In this document: piece by piece, positions 1-11,953 of the stretch
How the letters are laid out: the number at the start of each line of letters is the position of its first letter
Numbering within the stretch: the stretch's first letter is position 1
From: Tuctoria greenei
Taxonomy: Eukaryota; Streptophyta; Magnoliopsida; Poales; Poaceae
Length of the DNA stretch: 64,000 nt
NCBI GenBank assembly: GCA_036927565.1
Contig: JAYESD010000005.1
Location: 86,964,301 to 87,028,300, forward strand
Direction: 5' to 3'
The notes under the pieces: model-generated
What the model saw: only the letters and a program-made list of their open reading frames with translations
Database searches by the model: none
Told to the model about the DNA's origin: nothing
Position numbers and translations under genes: made by a program

Positions 1-449
1 ACAGAAATGATTAGTAGTTAATAAGTTCTCAGTGCTTCTAGTTAACAAAAGGCTAGTGGTTCATAAGCTTGACCTGTTACTTCATCATCCTTTCTACTGA
101 TTAAGTTCATTCAGACACTTCCATTTCCAAACCAAGCTATAGTGACCATGATTGTCCAATAAACCAATGCCAACCAGTGCAACAACTCAGGGTCTAAATA
201 TGTCATGAGCTTAACATCAGATATTACTTCATAAAGTAATCTGCCATGGTCTAAATACTTCATAAAGTAGCATGACGGTCAAAAAATATCAAATACCACT
301 ACATTACCTCTTGAAACCTTCTGTGATAGCCCAGGTGCATGACTTAATGTGAAGAAATCCAACTCTAACATTATCACTGATGTTCTTGGACTCTGATGTT
401 ATCACTGAGTTGACATTGATGCTTAGTAGTGACTATGTTTCTTCTGCAG

Positions 450-503
450 GGTTCGGGAACGCGCCGAAAAGATCACAAAGGTAGTGAAGGGGCTAGCGTG
501 TAG
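450..503 (+). other. Candidate terminal exon of the CACTA protein
   Basis: A good 3' splice acceptor (CTTCTGCAG ending at 449) is followed by 18 codons that end in TAG at 501-503. The peptide is basic and Gly/Ser-rich, with the tract GTRRKDHKGSEG. An AT-rich stretch follows, and then the subterminal repeats. A short C-terminal exon just before the subterminal region fits CACTA gene structure, but there is no recognisable domain and no upstream exon in the window. It may be spurious. Confidence 0.2.
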
Positions 504-654
504 CCCGGTGGAACTTATTTTGCAAATTGTGTTGTTGTCAATGTTTTGGATAATATTTTGTAACTGTTGTGCTGTGTATCTATTATCTGTATCTATTCTG
601 TGTTCTCGCCATCGTGCGAGGTAGTCAGTTTCTGTTTTAAAAAAAATCGAAAAC

Positions 655-1060
655 TTAACTTACGTCGGCTATAGCCAAGCCGACGTAAGTTAGCCCAGTT
701 TAACTTACGTTGGTTTGTCCTAACCGACATAAGTTATGTCACTTAAATTACGTTGGTTTGGCTCAACCGACGTAAGTTATGTGGCGTAACTTACATCGGC
801 ATGCTGTGGCCGACGTAAGTACTCCGGCCCAGCCTGCGGCCCATCCCGGTACGTGACTTACGTCAGCTGCTGCAGACCGACGTAATTAAGGTAACTTACG
901 TCGGTGGCTGACGTAAGTTACCTTAATTACGTCCAGGCCGCTACGTCGGCCAACCGCCGACGTAATTAAGGAAAAACTGACGTAATTAAGTTACTTACGT
1001 CAGTTTAGGTCTTAATTACGTCGGCTTTAGCCGACGTAATTGATCGATATTCCTGTAGTG
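655..1060. repeat. CACTA subterminal repeat array and terminal inverted repeat
   Basis: About 19 copies of a roughly 10-bp motif with core TTACGTCGG (variants TTACGTTGG, TTACGTCAG, TTACATCGG) occur in both orientations, many as head-to-head pairs that could form hairpins, for example around 658-692. All are built on an ACGT core rich in CpG. The terminal CACTACAGGAA inverted repeat closes the array at 1060. Confidence 0.75.
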
Positions 1061-1102
1061 ATTAGTGTAGTCTCTATTTCAATGTTCATGTCTCTTGTGT
1101 TG
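1061..1102. other. Short spacer between CACTA end and Tekay A
   Basis: These 42 bp lie outside both elements and are the only candidate for sequence older than the insertions. No coding or repeat signal is seen. The last five bases, TGTTG (1098-1102), would be the left target-site duplication of element A; its right partner lies beyond 64000. Confidence 0.5.
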
Positions 1103-3308
1103 TGTGACACCCGGTTTCGCAAATGAACCAAGTGTGACGCATATGTGTGTCCAGCTCAACACACATACACGAGTGCATCACAAATGATATATAGAAAATT
1201 TCCATAGCACAATCTAGTAAATAAGTACTTTTATTACAATATTCAAATAATCCTCAAATTACAGACTCTAGTGATCATTAATACTAATGCTGCAGCGAAA
1301 AATAAACTAAGGAAACTAAGCATGGGGATAGCATGGCTCCAAGCATAACCATAGGCAAGGCGATGGCAGAACACAACCTAGAACTCCGCATTATCCTCAG
1401 GGAACTCCCAAACATCACCTGAAACTGTTGGTTGGGGAGGGTGAGCACATGTCGTACGCAGCAAGTGCGGGAAAATGATGACATGTAGCTTAAACAAGGA
1501 AAGATAATAAATAATGGCTAGTTGCTCAAAAGTACATTTAAAACATGTAAAAAGTATACTAAGATGTCTATGTGAATTAATCCCATAATAATCCAAATAA
1601 TTACCAATTATGAGTTCAATACCATCATTTTCCATCATATCATATCTATCAATAATTATCCATCCAAATACCAATTTCCCACCTTCATCAGTGACCAGGT
1701 TCATTTATCACAATCCAAAACCATGACCAAAACCAAACCATCCCAAAAAAATCAAGTTCCACTCTAATCATGTGAGGGTCAATGTCGCTCATAACCGGGA
1801 GCACAGCTACCATGATAATTTTAACACTCTGTAGAGATTGTACCACTTTACCCACATATTTGTGATTTCATCACCTTTCGGTGACTAAGAACCTCTCATA
1901 TGCCGTCTCGCACTTCCTTTGGTGTGTGTCCAAGAGATCACAAAATAGCTTTTACAAAGGGACTACTAGTATGTACGGACCCACTATGGTTTCACCAGCA
2001 GACTTGAATCTCTATTCTACCACCCACGAGCCCCCTCATGTGCCATGCGGTTCCCAGGGTAATTCTCATCGACTCCCATTCCCCGTACCATCCAATGGTC
2101 CATACAATACAAGCAACACACCTAATTATTGAGCTATGCTGCACCCATACTTGGCCTTGTGGCGGCACTATAAATCTTGGATGGTCGCTCCACGAACCAG
2201 TCCTTAGATCTAAAGCATGCGAAATCACCATAACATCCAACCCAATCCATAATCCATGCTTGCTTAGATCTCCCAAATCCCATGTTACCATTTGATCTTA
2301 TTCATCAATTCTCATCGTATACATGCTCATTAATTCATAGTTAAGGAAATTTGGTTGTTTTCCCATGCCAATTAATTAGAGCAAAGCAAAAAGGTAAACC
2401 TTCCCAACTCTCTAGATTATATTCCAAGTGACAAGGATGGTCAAACAAGACTAGTAAACACCTATCTTGGGTTTCCTATCAGTTTTACACAAGCATGCAG
2501 TTTGCAAACAAAAAATTCAAAAACCGGATCAAAATTATCAAGGACACATACCTTGCTCTTGAGATTGGTTAGGATCAAAAGCTTCAATGTTTTGGTGTTG
2601 GAGGTTCTCGACAGCACCCTCTAGAGTAAAACCTTCTATTCCGCGCAACAACATGCAAAACAAACATTACAATCAATAAATGCTCATATGTTACTCAATA
2701 TGTCATGACATGCATGATTGATGCAATTATGTGGTAACACATGCTATCAAGTTGCTATCATAGCTTACTAACTAATTGTGATTAAGTCTTATATGTTAGA
2801 ACAAGTTTCAAATCTTTTTGGATAATATTAAAGAAGTTCCAGGAATTTCCAGAACTGAAGAACCGGACTAGTCCGCACCAGGGTTTGAAATGTCTGTCAT
2901 AGAACAGAGAGGAAGTCGGACTAGTCTGCAGTGAACCAGATAAGTCCATTATGGCTAGGGTTTTGGCGAATTTTCAACTAGAACATAGTTTGATTTATCA
3001 TGGAACCATAATTTATGTAGGAAAGATTGATCTAAGATATTTACCATGAATCGTAGGGTTCAAAGGTCGAGGATTTGAGAATTTGATGTCAAGATCGAAG
3101 GAGACGAAGAATTGGCAAAGTAGGATGTCGAAGATGAAGGATTGATGATGGAGATCGCAGCAGTGACGGCAATCTTGGTTGATCCTCCTCCTTCCTCCCT
3201 TCTCCTTCTTCTCCCTACGGTGGAGGCTCCTTGATGGCGGCTCTCACATACTAGGGTTAAGGGTTTCCTCTAATGTGGCAAAGAGATGAAAGGGTGGGTG
3301 TTGGGGTG

Positions 3309-3316
3309 TTTATATA
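3309..3316 (-). promoter_or_regulatory. TATA box, element A LTR
   Basis: TATATAAA on the minus strand lies about 170 bp downstream of the palindrome array in U3. The same position and spacing recur in the LTRs of D and H. Confidence 0.65.
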
Positions 3317-3482
3317 GGGTGGAGATGGTAGGGTTTGCATGGAACTCAAGTATAAGGCAGTGGAGGCCTTGGTGAGGTCCCACCCGGGCTCCACAGAGGT
3401 TGGGAATGACGTTCTTGGGCCCAATTAAGCTAATTACTCAAAAGACCATCGTGGAGGAAAAATAGAATCCAAGTCGGGCACC

Positions 3483-3735
3483 GGACTAGTCCGCAGTGAG
3501 GGTACGGACAAGTCCGATATGGAACAGAAGGTTGAACGGACAAATTCGATGGATGTCCGGACAAGTCCGAACAGGTCCAGAAAGCAAAATAGACAAGTCC
3601 AGTATGGGGCCGGACAAGTCCAGACAACATCAGAAATGTTTTTTGGACTAATCTGTAGAAAAAAGTGGATAATCTGGAAAACAACAGAGGGTAGATCGGA
3701 CTAGTCCAGGGTCAAGTCCGGACAAGTCCGCACTG
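3483..3735. repeat. GGACTAGTCC / GGACAAGTCC array, element A LTR
   Basis: Roughly ten copies of the palindrome GGACTAGTCC and its near-palindrome GGACAAGTCC are spaced 15-40 bp apart in U3, upstream of the TATA box. Two further copies sit downstream of TATA at 2864-2950. Confidence 0.85.
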
Positions 3736-3860
3736 ACATGGGTTTTTAACTGCAGTTTTGGTTCTTATTAATTTTAAACTTGTTCCTTTTTGTGTTGCTT
3801 AATGTTAAACATGTATAAGAATGTATGCAATGCATGATGGATACAAATGAAGGTGTTACA

Positions 3861-3882
3861 AACCTACCCCCCCCCCCCTTAA
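3861..3882 (-). other. Polypurine tract, element A
   Basis: On the minus strand an A/G-rich run with a long G tract directly precedes the 3' LTR. This is the plus-strand primer site. The C run seen on the plus strand (3869-3878) is longer than in D, G and H, which suggests homopolymer slippage. Confidence 0.75.
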
Positions 3883-3904
3883 AATGAATCTCACCCTCGA
3901 GATT

Positions 3905-6900
3905 CTATGCAAAAGAGAAGATATAGGGAAATTCTCTCTTGATATCATCTTTGAGCTCCCAAGTTGCTTCTAATTCTGTATGATTCTTCCATTGTACTTT
4001 GCACCATCGAATCACCTTGTTCTTTGTGACTCTTTTCTTGGTTTCCAAAATCATGACAGGTTGCTCCACATAAGTCAAATATGCCTCTAATTCCAATTCT
4101 TCCATTGGTACTTGCTCTTCCGGTACCCTTAAACACTTCTTGAGCTGAGAAACGTGGAACACATCATGAATATCAGAAATATGTGCTGGCATCTCCAACT
4201 TATATGCCACTTCCCCACGTTTGCTCAAAATCTTTTATGGTCCAATATAGCGAGGTGCCAATTTGTCCTTGACGTTGAATCACTTATGAGCTCGTATAGG
4301 TGAAACTTTGAGATATACGAAGTCTCCCACTTCAAAGGCTAAGTTTTTTCGACTATTATCCGCATAACCCTTTTGTCTTGACTGAGCAGCCCTAAAATTC
4401 TTACGGATTATCTGAACTTGCTTTTCGGCATCCTGTATTACATCAGGTCCAAAGACTTCAGTTTCTCCTATCTCATTCCAAACCAAAGATGTTCTACACC
4501 TTCTCACATACAATACTTCATATGGAAACATTTTCTTGCTTGCTTGGTGACTTTTGTTGTAGGAGAATTCAGCATATGGCGGACTTTTGTCCCAACTCCC
4601 TCCATATTTTAGCACACAAGCTCTTAGCATGTCTTTCAATATTTGATTTGTTCTCTCGGTTTGCCCATCCGTTTGAGGGTGATATGCAGAACTAAAATTC
4701 AATTGAGTTCCATAGACTCGGGCAGATTTTGTCAGAACCTTGAGGTAAATAGAGAACCTCTATCAGACACTATTTTCTTTGGTACTCCATGCAAACACAC
4801 TATTCTCCCCATATACAATTCTGCCAACTTTGCTCCACTATAGGTAGTCTTGATAGGAATGAAATGTGCTGATTTCGTCAACTGATCCACAATGACCCAT
4901 ATTGAATCATATTCCGCTGAAGTGCAAGGTAAACCAACTATGAAATCCATACCAACTTCACCCCACTTCCATTCCAGAATCTTTAATGGATGCAATAGTC
5001 CAGCTGGCCTTTGGTGTTCAGCCTTAACTCCTTGGCACACATCACACAATGACACATATATCGCTATGTCCCTTTTCATGCCATCCCACCAATAGCAGGT
5101 TTTCAAACCCTTCTATATCTTCTTACAAACGGGATGGATGGAGTAAAGTGAGTGATGTGCCTCCTTTAATATTGTCTCCTGGAGACGCTTCACATTAGGT
5201 ACAACAATCCGTTTCCCAAGTGATAGAGTACCATGGTCATCCTCATCAAATCTGAATTCTCTCCCTTCTTGAGTCCTTTCCTTAATTTTCTTTGATTTCC
5301 TCATCCTTGGCCTGACTTTCTCGAATTTCTTGTTCTAAGGTCGGATTTAACTCCATTATCCCTATCTCATTCACAAATCAAAGATTCAACCGTTCAAACT
5401 CCGTGCATAGCTCGGATGGCAATTCTCGAGCCGTGAGTTGGTGGCTTACTCCTTTCCGACTCAAAGCATCGGCCACTACATTAGCCTTTCCCGAGTGATA
5501 GTTGATTCCCACATCATAATCCTTGATGAGATCCAACCATCTTCATTGCCTCAAATTCAAGTCCGTTTTTGTGAATATGTACTTGAGACTCTTGTGATCT
5601 GTGAAAATTTCACACCTATGACCAAGAATGTAATTTCTCCAAATTTTCAAGGCATGCACTACGGCTGCAAGTTTGAGATCATGTGTAGGATAATTCTGCT
5701 TATGTTTCTTCAATTGTCTTGATGCATAAGCTACCATTTGGCCTTCCTGCATGGGCACACATCCAAGCCCTTGTCTGGATACATTACAATAAATATCAAA
5801 GCTCTTACTCACATCGGGCAAAACAAAGACTGCTGCGGTGGTTGACCTATTCTTTAACTCAAAATTGTTTTGACAATCATGAGTCCATTAGAATGCTTTC
5901 CCCTTCATTAATAATTTAGTCACAGGCTTAGCTATTTTGGAGAAATCCTTGATGAACCGACGGTAATATCCAGTCATTTCAAGAAAGCTCCTAATTTCTT
6001 TCACATTCTCTGGCAGTTTCCACTTCAGCACATCTCTTACTTTTCCTGTGTCAACTGATACTCCTCCTCCAGAGATGATATGTACCAAGAATTATACTTC
6101 CCTTAACTGAAACTGGCACTTGCTGAATTTGACATATAATTGATGTTCCCTTAATTTCTGCAATGTGAGCCTCAAATGCTCCTCATGTTCATCCTCGCTT
6201 CTCGAGTAGATCATAATATCATCAATGAACACCACAACGAACTTATCCAAGTAATGAAGACCTTATTCATGAGGTACATAAAGTGCGCAGGTGCATTCAT
6301 CAATCCAAAAGACATCAACGTGTACTCGTAGAATCCATATCGTGTCTGAAAATTCATTTTGGGTATGTCCGACGGTCTAATCTTCATTTGGAAATAACCT
6401 GACCTCAAGTCAATCTTGGATAAAACACAGGCGCCCTTCATCTGGTCGAAAAAATCCTCTACACGGAGCAATGTATACTTGCTTGATCGTCACCTGATTA
6501 AGAGCCCGGTAATCCACACACATCCTTTGGGACCCATCTTTCTTATCCACGAAAAGTACTGGGGCTCCCCAAGGCGAAGAGCTTGGGTGAATGAAACCCT
6601 TCTCTAGCTGCTCTTGAATTTGCTTCTTGAGCTCCTCTAACTCCTTAGAAGGTGTCCTATACGGCCTCAAAGATATAGGTGCAGTTTCAGGTATCAAATC
6701 AATGACGGACTCGATATCACGATCAGGCGGCATACCTGACAACTCATCCGGAACCACATTTGGGTACTCACGAACTATCAAAATGCTCTCCAAAGTCACA
6801 CCTTCCATGTGGCTCAGCATTGCTTTATCCATTGTGGGTTGTGTTGTATCAACTTCAATATATGTGTCATGCTCACTTGTCAATTGCACAATCCTCTCGG

Positions 6901-7242
6901 CACATTGAATCACTCCATTGTACTTGCTCAACCAGTCGATACCAAGTATTATGTCTATCCATTGGAAATCTAGGACGATGAGATTCGCAAGAAAGCATAC
7001 CCCCTTATTCTGATGCTTACTCTCGGACACACTATATTTGTTCTCATCTCTCCTCCAGGATATTTTACCAACATAGTGTGTTTCAAATGAGCTATAGGCA
7101 GATTATACTTAGCAACATACTTCGATGATATGAATGAATGATATGCTCTAGAATCAAATAAAATGGTCGCGGGGTTGGAGTTGGCGAGGAACATACCAGT
7201 CACGACGTCATGTTGGGCCTCCTCGGTAAAGACATAATTCAC
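3905..7242 (-). pseudogene. Element A pol (protease-RT-RNase H-integrase-chromodomain), broken
   Basis: The Tekay-type pol is read in several frames. The protease motif is altered: FDSRAYHSFI (7160-7130) where sister copies have FDSGASHSFI. RT (7030-6120) keeps CVDYRALNQ and the catalytic FIDDI, but a frameshift near 6470 and others break it. RNase H is at 5821-5543. The integrase zinc finger and catalytic core (5304-4280) keep the MDFIVGLP, SDRG and HPQTDGQTERTNQ blocks. The tail KVQWKNHTELEATWE (about 4020-3960) is the chromodomain-like end typical of the Tekay clade. At least six stops or frameshifts are visible, so no polyprotein can be made. Confidence 0.85.
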
Positions 7243-7260
7243 ATTGCCACGAGTGATATT

Positions 7261-8407
7261 CTACTGTCCATGGTTTCCTTGTGGCACTCCTCCATTTGGT
7301 TGTGGGTTCTGCCTTGGTGTATTATTCGTTGGTCCATAGCTCCACTTGGGGCATTGACTTGCAAAGGGTCCAGCCTCTCCACAAACATAGCACGTCTTGC
7401 TGCCTGAAGCACCAGGGGAACTCGGGCGCTGCTGATTTTGAGAGTTAGTTACCATATTAGGACGTGGCGCATATGGCACAGGCTGGCGAGGCGCTTGCAT
7501 AACAGGGTGTTGCTGCTGCTGGTTTGGGCGTGGAGGATAAGATGCTCGATAAGCGGGAGCAGAGGGGTTGTAATATGGCGCACTTGGCGGCGCAAGGCGA
7601 GACGGACATTGCTCCTTGTGGCTGCCCTTGATATGGCATTTTTCCTCTTATTATCTTGTTCCATCTCGCGAACCTTGTTCTCAACCACAATGGCCTTAGC
7701 GACAAGCTTCTGGAAATTTGCATAGTCGCAATTGAGCAATTGGACTTGAATTTCATTATTTAGGACCCTCATAAATAAATATTGCTTGCGACTGTCCTGG
7801 TTAACATCATCTGGAGCATACCGTGAGAGTTGAGTGAATTATTGAGATACTCACTCACACTCGACTTCCCTTTCCTTAGGTTATCAAATTCTTGCCTTAT
7901 TAGGATCATTACACCTTGAGGAACAAAGTGAGAACGAAAACTTTCCTTGAATTCAGCCCTACGGATCCTCTCTTGATTAGCATAAGCATTGCAAAGCGAC
8001 TCCCACCAATTCGCAGCTGCTCCAACTAGTTGATGGGAGGCAAAAAGAACCTTATCCCTATCACTGCACTGGACAATAGCAAGCTTCTTCTCCACAGATT
8101 TCAGCCAATCATCAGCTTCCATAGGATCATTGGCTTGAGCAAATGTGGGTGGCCTAGTCCTCATAAACTCTCCCAATCTGTTATGAGGTGGTGGTGGTGG
8201 TGGTGGTGGATGCATATGGGGCTAATTTTGGTTATTGTCCTGCAACTGTACCAAAATTTGCGTCACGGTCTGCATAAGCTAATTCTGCATGGTCAACAAC
8301 TGCTCAAGATTGCTAGCCTCAGGTCCAAGTACATTTTTGTTGTTCTCAGGTGCTCCATTGTTCTCCTTCTCACCATTGGCATTCCTATGGTTGCGGGTCC
8401 TCGGCAT
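7261..8407 (-). pseudogene. Element A gag, broken
   Basis: Gag starts at the ATG at 8407, matching the M-V/P-RTRN start of C, D and H. It contains a proline run encoded by GGT/ACC repeats (about 8212-8190), the retrotransposon gag core (WWESLCNAY, FKESFRSHFVPQG; 8215-7850) and a zinc knuckle near 7395-7360. In the knuckle the expected CX2CX4HX4C reads CYVCGEAGPFASQC, so the His is lost. There is an early stop after LTMQN, a frameshift near 7835, and further frame changes before the knuckle. Confidence 0.8.
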
Positions 8408-8587
8408 CTGAAGAAAAGAGCAAGAGATGGAAGAATTTAGAAAACCTCCCCCACTATATGTGTCGGTACCCTGCGTACCGAGTACCGCACGATACTGCAA
8501 GAAAAGATAAAGAGTTACTACGCTTGAGTTGAAGACCCCTGAAGGCAACACACATCTGACAGCACTGGGCCCGCATCCGTTGTTTGG

Positions 8588-8790
8588 GTAGCTCCGGTAC
8601 TACCACGTGTCCAGCGGAACTGGATCTACCTCCCTTCATAGGGAAGCTCCAGTCCTGCCACATGTCTAGCAACCCTGGACCTAACCCCAAGTAGAGGGAA
8701 GCTCCGGTGCCGCCGCGTGTTGAGTGGCTCCGGACCTACCTCCCCGCAGAGGGAAGCTTCGAAGCTGCCACGTGTTGTACCTCCAGAGCT
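8588..8790 (+). repeat. U3 tandem repeats of element B (about 55 bp, four copies)
   Basis: Four diverged units begin with AGCTCCGG or similar, followed by a CCACGTGT-type (G-box-like) motif and a GGACCTACCTCCC tail. The 3' LTR has three units (61382-61530). All lie upstream of the TATA box. Confidence 0.75.
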
Positions 8791-9047
8791 TCACCAGCAA
8801 CGACTACAAGATCTCCAATGGCACGAATATTCAAGAGGCTATTAAAATAGCCATTACAAGACCTAATTAACGTGTCATTAATTCAGCATTAATGACACAC
8901 GACCAGGGGACCTTTAGTACCGGTAACACCGCCATTAAGGCGCGTTATCACACTGTTAATCATACTGTAGATCGTGTATTAGGCAATTGAATACTGCTAG
9001 GGCCACATGTCGGGCTAGGCAATCCCTGTAACGGCCAGCCCTTGGCA

Positions 9048-9054
9048 TATAAAA
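9048..9054 (+). promoter_or_regulatory. TATA box, element B 5' LTR
   Basis: CATATAAAAG lies about 260 bp downstream of the U3 repeats. The 3' LTR has the same box at 61795-61801. Confidence 0.6.
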
Positions 9055-9263
9055 GAGTTGTGACGCATGGTAGAAAAAAAGTCCAACCAAGCAGACTCAA
9101 GCACACATGCATACACTCTCATAATCAACAACCACCCTGTGGAGTGGGTATTACACTCAGGCGGCCCAAACCACGTAAAATTCCCCTGTGTCACCATCTC
9201 GTTCATAATCTTATGCGCGCCCCAACCGAATATGAACCTCTGCGGACTACGCTTTAGTAGTAC

Positions 9264-9268
9264 AGGGG
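9264..9268. other. Left target-site duplication of element C (AGGGG)
   Basis: AGGGG at 9264-9268 is repeated exactly at 18472-18476, directly after the 3' LTR of C. The B LTR reads across it as TAGTACAGGGGAAAGTGTCG; the B 3' LTR has TAGTACCAGGGGAAGTGTCG there. Confidence 0.95.
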
Positions 9269-9874
9269 TGTAACACCCTAAATTTTCGCATCATGCATTG
9301 CATACATGATCATGCATTAAACATTAGTAGGATAAAAGAAAAATAATAAAACATAAAAGATGGAGCATATATACAAATGTATGTAGCAAAAGAAGAAAAA
9401 TAAAATAATAGCGTAAAACTTGTAATAGGGAATAAGTATAAAAATTATAATAATAAATAAATTATATAATAATATATATATAAAAAATAATAAATAAATA
9501 AAATGAATAAGATAAATAAATTAAATTAAATATAAATAATAAAATATAATAATAATAATATAAAGAAAAAAAAAGAAAAGAAGAAAAAGAAAAAAAAAAG
9601 AAAAAAAAAGTAAAAGGGCTGCTAGCGAGCGGCCGAGCCGCCAGCCCCGCCCCGCCTGGACTCCCGCTCCGCGCCGAACCAGCGCGATTCCCGTGCAGCG
9701 CGCCGTACGCGCCGCCACCTGGGCCCCACTCCCGCTGGCTCCCGCGCCCCGGCCACACTCCCGCCCGACGCGGCGCTCACGCGCCCCACCCCACCGATCC
9801 CTCACGCGCGAAGCCTGCACGCGCGCTGACTCCGTAGCGTCTGACCCCGCAACGCCCCCCCCCCCCCACGCCCC

Positions 9875-9882
9875 TATAAAAA
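9875..9882 (+). promoter_or_regulatory. TATA box, element C 5' LTR
   Basis: CCCCTATAAAAAGG follows a run of C (about 9856-9868) inside a GC-rich, CpG-rich block, so the start site should lie near 9905. The 3' LTR copy is at 16418-16425. Confidence 0.7.
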
Positions 9883-11291
9883 GGACCGTAGGTCCCTCGG
9901 GTTTCTCCGATCGAGCAAGCCGCCGCCGCCGGTACAGAAGCAAAAAAAAAAGTCCAGAGAGCTGCGCCCAGGGAAGAAAAAGGAGAAAAAGAAGGGGAAA
10001 AAGAGGAAGAAAAAGAGGAGCGCGCCACCGTCCGCCAGAGATCAACGTCGCCATCGCATCGCCGTCGTCGTGCCGTCGGAGGACGCATCTACTTCGTCTA
10101 CGCATTGTCCCCATCCCGCGATCATCGAAGCTATCGCATCTACGGTAGGTCATGTTCCCGATGCGAATTTTAGCAGTCATATTGAATCTAATAGACGTAA
10201 ATTGATTGTAGTTGCGTCGTATTTTTATTTTCAGCAGCATTAATCCACCCTAAAACCCCCGTAAACTCTTATGAACACGTATGAACTACTCACATCTAAT
10301 TAATAAACAACCGTAGTTAATTAATTATTGAATTGTGCATGCATACATGTCATTGCATGTTGATTATTTTGTGTGCATTATATTGAAGTGTATGTATTTT
10401 CTTGTATGTATGATCACGCATAGAGGAACGTGCTCAAGAGGCCGCATACGAGGATTTCCAAAATCAAGATTTTGAAGCGCTTGAGCAACCCCATCCGCCA
10501 GAGCAAGGCAAGTGTCCTTGAAGCATATTGATCCTATTTTAAAATAAATGTTTTGTTTGCGAACTTGCATGCTTGTGTCAAATTGATGGGAATCCTATAG
10601 TAGGAAGTTTACTAGTTTTGTTTGACCACCCTTGTCACCTGGAATTTATGGTAGAGAGTCGGGAAGGTTTTTTTTTTACCTTTTTGCTTCGCTTAATTAA
10701 TTGGGATGGCAAACAACACTACACATTAAATTATGCATCAAAGATATTATGGTTAATGTGAACTGGTCAATACGATGGGTGATCTAAGCAAGCATGTTTT
10801 TGTGGATGGGTTGGATGATATGGTGGTTTGCTTGCCTTAGATCTAAGGACCGGTTCATGCGAGAATATGCCAGGTCAACAGTGCCACCACAAGGCCAAGT
10901 ATGGGTGCGGCGTAGCTGAATAATTAGGAGCGCTGCTAGTATTGTATGGACCATTGGATGGCGCGGGGAATGGGAGTCGAGGAGGACTGCCCTGGGATCC
11001 GCATGGCACACGAGGGGGCCCGTGAGTGGGAGAATGGAGATTCAAGCCTGCCGGTGAAACCTTAGTGGGCTCGTACATACTAGTAGTCCCTTTTGAAAGG
11101 CTATTTTGTGATCTCTTGGTCACACACCTACAGAAGTGTGAGATGGCATAATGGAGGTTTCTTAGTCATCGAACGATGATGAAATCACAAACATGTGGGT
11201 AAAGTGGTACAACCTCTGCAGAGTGTTTAAAACTATCATGATAGCCGTGCTCCCGGTTATGAGCACCTGGATGACCTACATGATTAGAGTG

Positions 11292-11400
11292 AGATTGGGA
11301 TATGGTTATGGTTATGGTCCGGTAATGGTTATGATTGGTTTATGGTTATGGGTTGGTAATGGTTATGGTTTATGGATTATGGTTACGGATATGAATTTGA
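11292..11400 (+). repeat. TATGGT short repeats in element C LTR
   Basis: Irregular tandem TATGGT / TTATGGT units give a Gly-Tyr-rich shadow frame. The 3' LTR has the same tract at 17833-17940. The minus-strand elements carry the complementary AACCATAACC at matching LTR positions. Confidence 0.7.
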
Positions 11401-11938
11401 GTTATGGTAACTGGACATGGATAATGGTGATGTTGGCAATAATTAGATATGGTTTATATTTTGTTAATATGATGGTTATGATGGGATTGTTTTACATAGA
11501 CATAGTATAATGCTTTTCAAATGTTTTATTGTACTTTTCAGCACTTAGCCATTATTACATTCGTCATTTGAATAAGCCACATGTCATACTTTCCACACTT
11601 GCTGAGTACGACATGTACTCACCCTTGCAATCCCCCCCCCCCCAACAGCTACTGGAGACAATTGGGAGTACCCTGAGGATCACGTGGAGTACTAGGTTGC
11701 GTACCGCCGTCAATTGCCTGTGGATTGGAGTCGTACTGCTTAGTTTATTTTCCACTGCATTATTTAGAGTTTTATCATTCGTGAACTATTGGATTATTAT
11801 AATAAAGTACTTATTTATTAGTTAAGACGTGGTTAAATTCTGTATATCGTTTGTGATGCAATCGTATATGTGTGATGAACTTCCTGGGCACACATATGCG
11901 TTACGCTTGGTTCATATTCGGAACCGGGTGTCACAAAT

Positions 11939-11953
11939 TGGTATCAGAGCCAG
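11939..11953 (+). other. Primer binding site, element C
   Basis: TGGTATCAGAGCCAG starts three bases after the 5' LTR. It is complementary to the 3' end of plant initiator Met-tRNA, the usual primer for this clade. Confidence 0.85.

Larger units (their letters stand above)
1..1060 (+). mobile_element. CACTA (En/Spm) DNA transposon, one end
   Basis: The right end reads TTCCTGTAGTG at 1050-1060, the reverse complement of the CACTA terminal motif CACTACAGGAA. Inside it lies a dense subterminal array (about 655-1050) of direct and inverted ACTTACGTCGG-type motifs, the usual layout of transposase binding sites in this superfamily. Positions 1-449 show no coding frame and may be an intron or internal non-coding DNA. 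The opposite end lies outside the window, so the 3-bp target duplication cannot be tested; the three bases after the terminus are ATT. Orientation is inferred from a candidate last exon at 450-503 and is weak. Confidence 0.75.
1103..3860 (-). repeat. Element A 3' LTR
   Basis: The LTR is 2,758 bp and bounded by TGTGACACCC (plus strand) at 1103 and GGTGTTACA ending at 3860. Read on the minus strand, U3 carries the palindrome array (3735-3483), then a TATA box (3316-3309), then a long transcribed part with AACCATAACC-type short repeats near 1715-1740. The open frames inside it are shadows. The partner LTR starts at 62275. Confidence 0.9.
8461..9268 (+). repeat. Element B 5' LTR, first part
   Basis: These 808 bp of the 5' LTR precede the insertion of element C; the last 25 bp are at 18477-18501. 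The LTR carries U3 tandem repeats and a TATA box. It is co-linear with the 3' LTR at 61255-62040 apart from one extra repeat copy. Confidence 0.9.
9269..11935 (+). repeat. Element C 5' LTR
   Basis: It runs from TGTAACACCC to GGGTGTCACA. From the left: an AT-rich segment (9300-9600), a GC- and CpG-rich segment (9610-10130) with the TATA box, then a part homologous to the other Tekay LTRs (from about 10425), including the TATGGT repeats. The arginine-rich open frames on both strands of the GC-rich part are compositional, not genes. Confidence 0.95.

Noticed and set aside
9521..10240. Long arginine-rich open frames on both strands of the C LTR
   Set aside because: They lie in a CpG-rich LTR block, recur with frame changes in the 3' LTR (15868-16783) and encode only low-complexity R/P/A/F runs.
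11193..11510. Gly/Tyr/Met-rich open frame in the C LTR (and 17734-18051)
   Set aside because: It is produced by TATGGT short repeats in the transcribed LTR part. No domain is present and it is unlikely to be translated.
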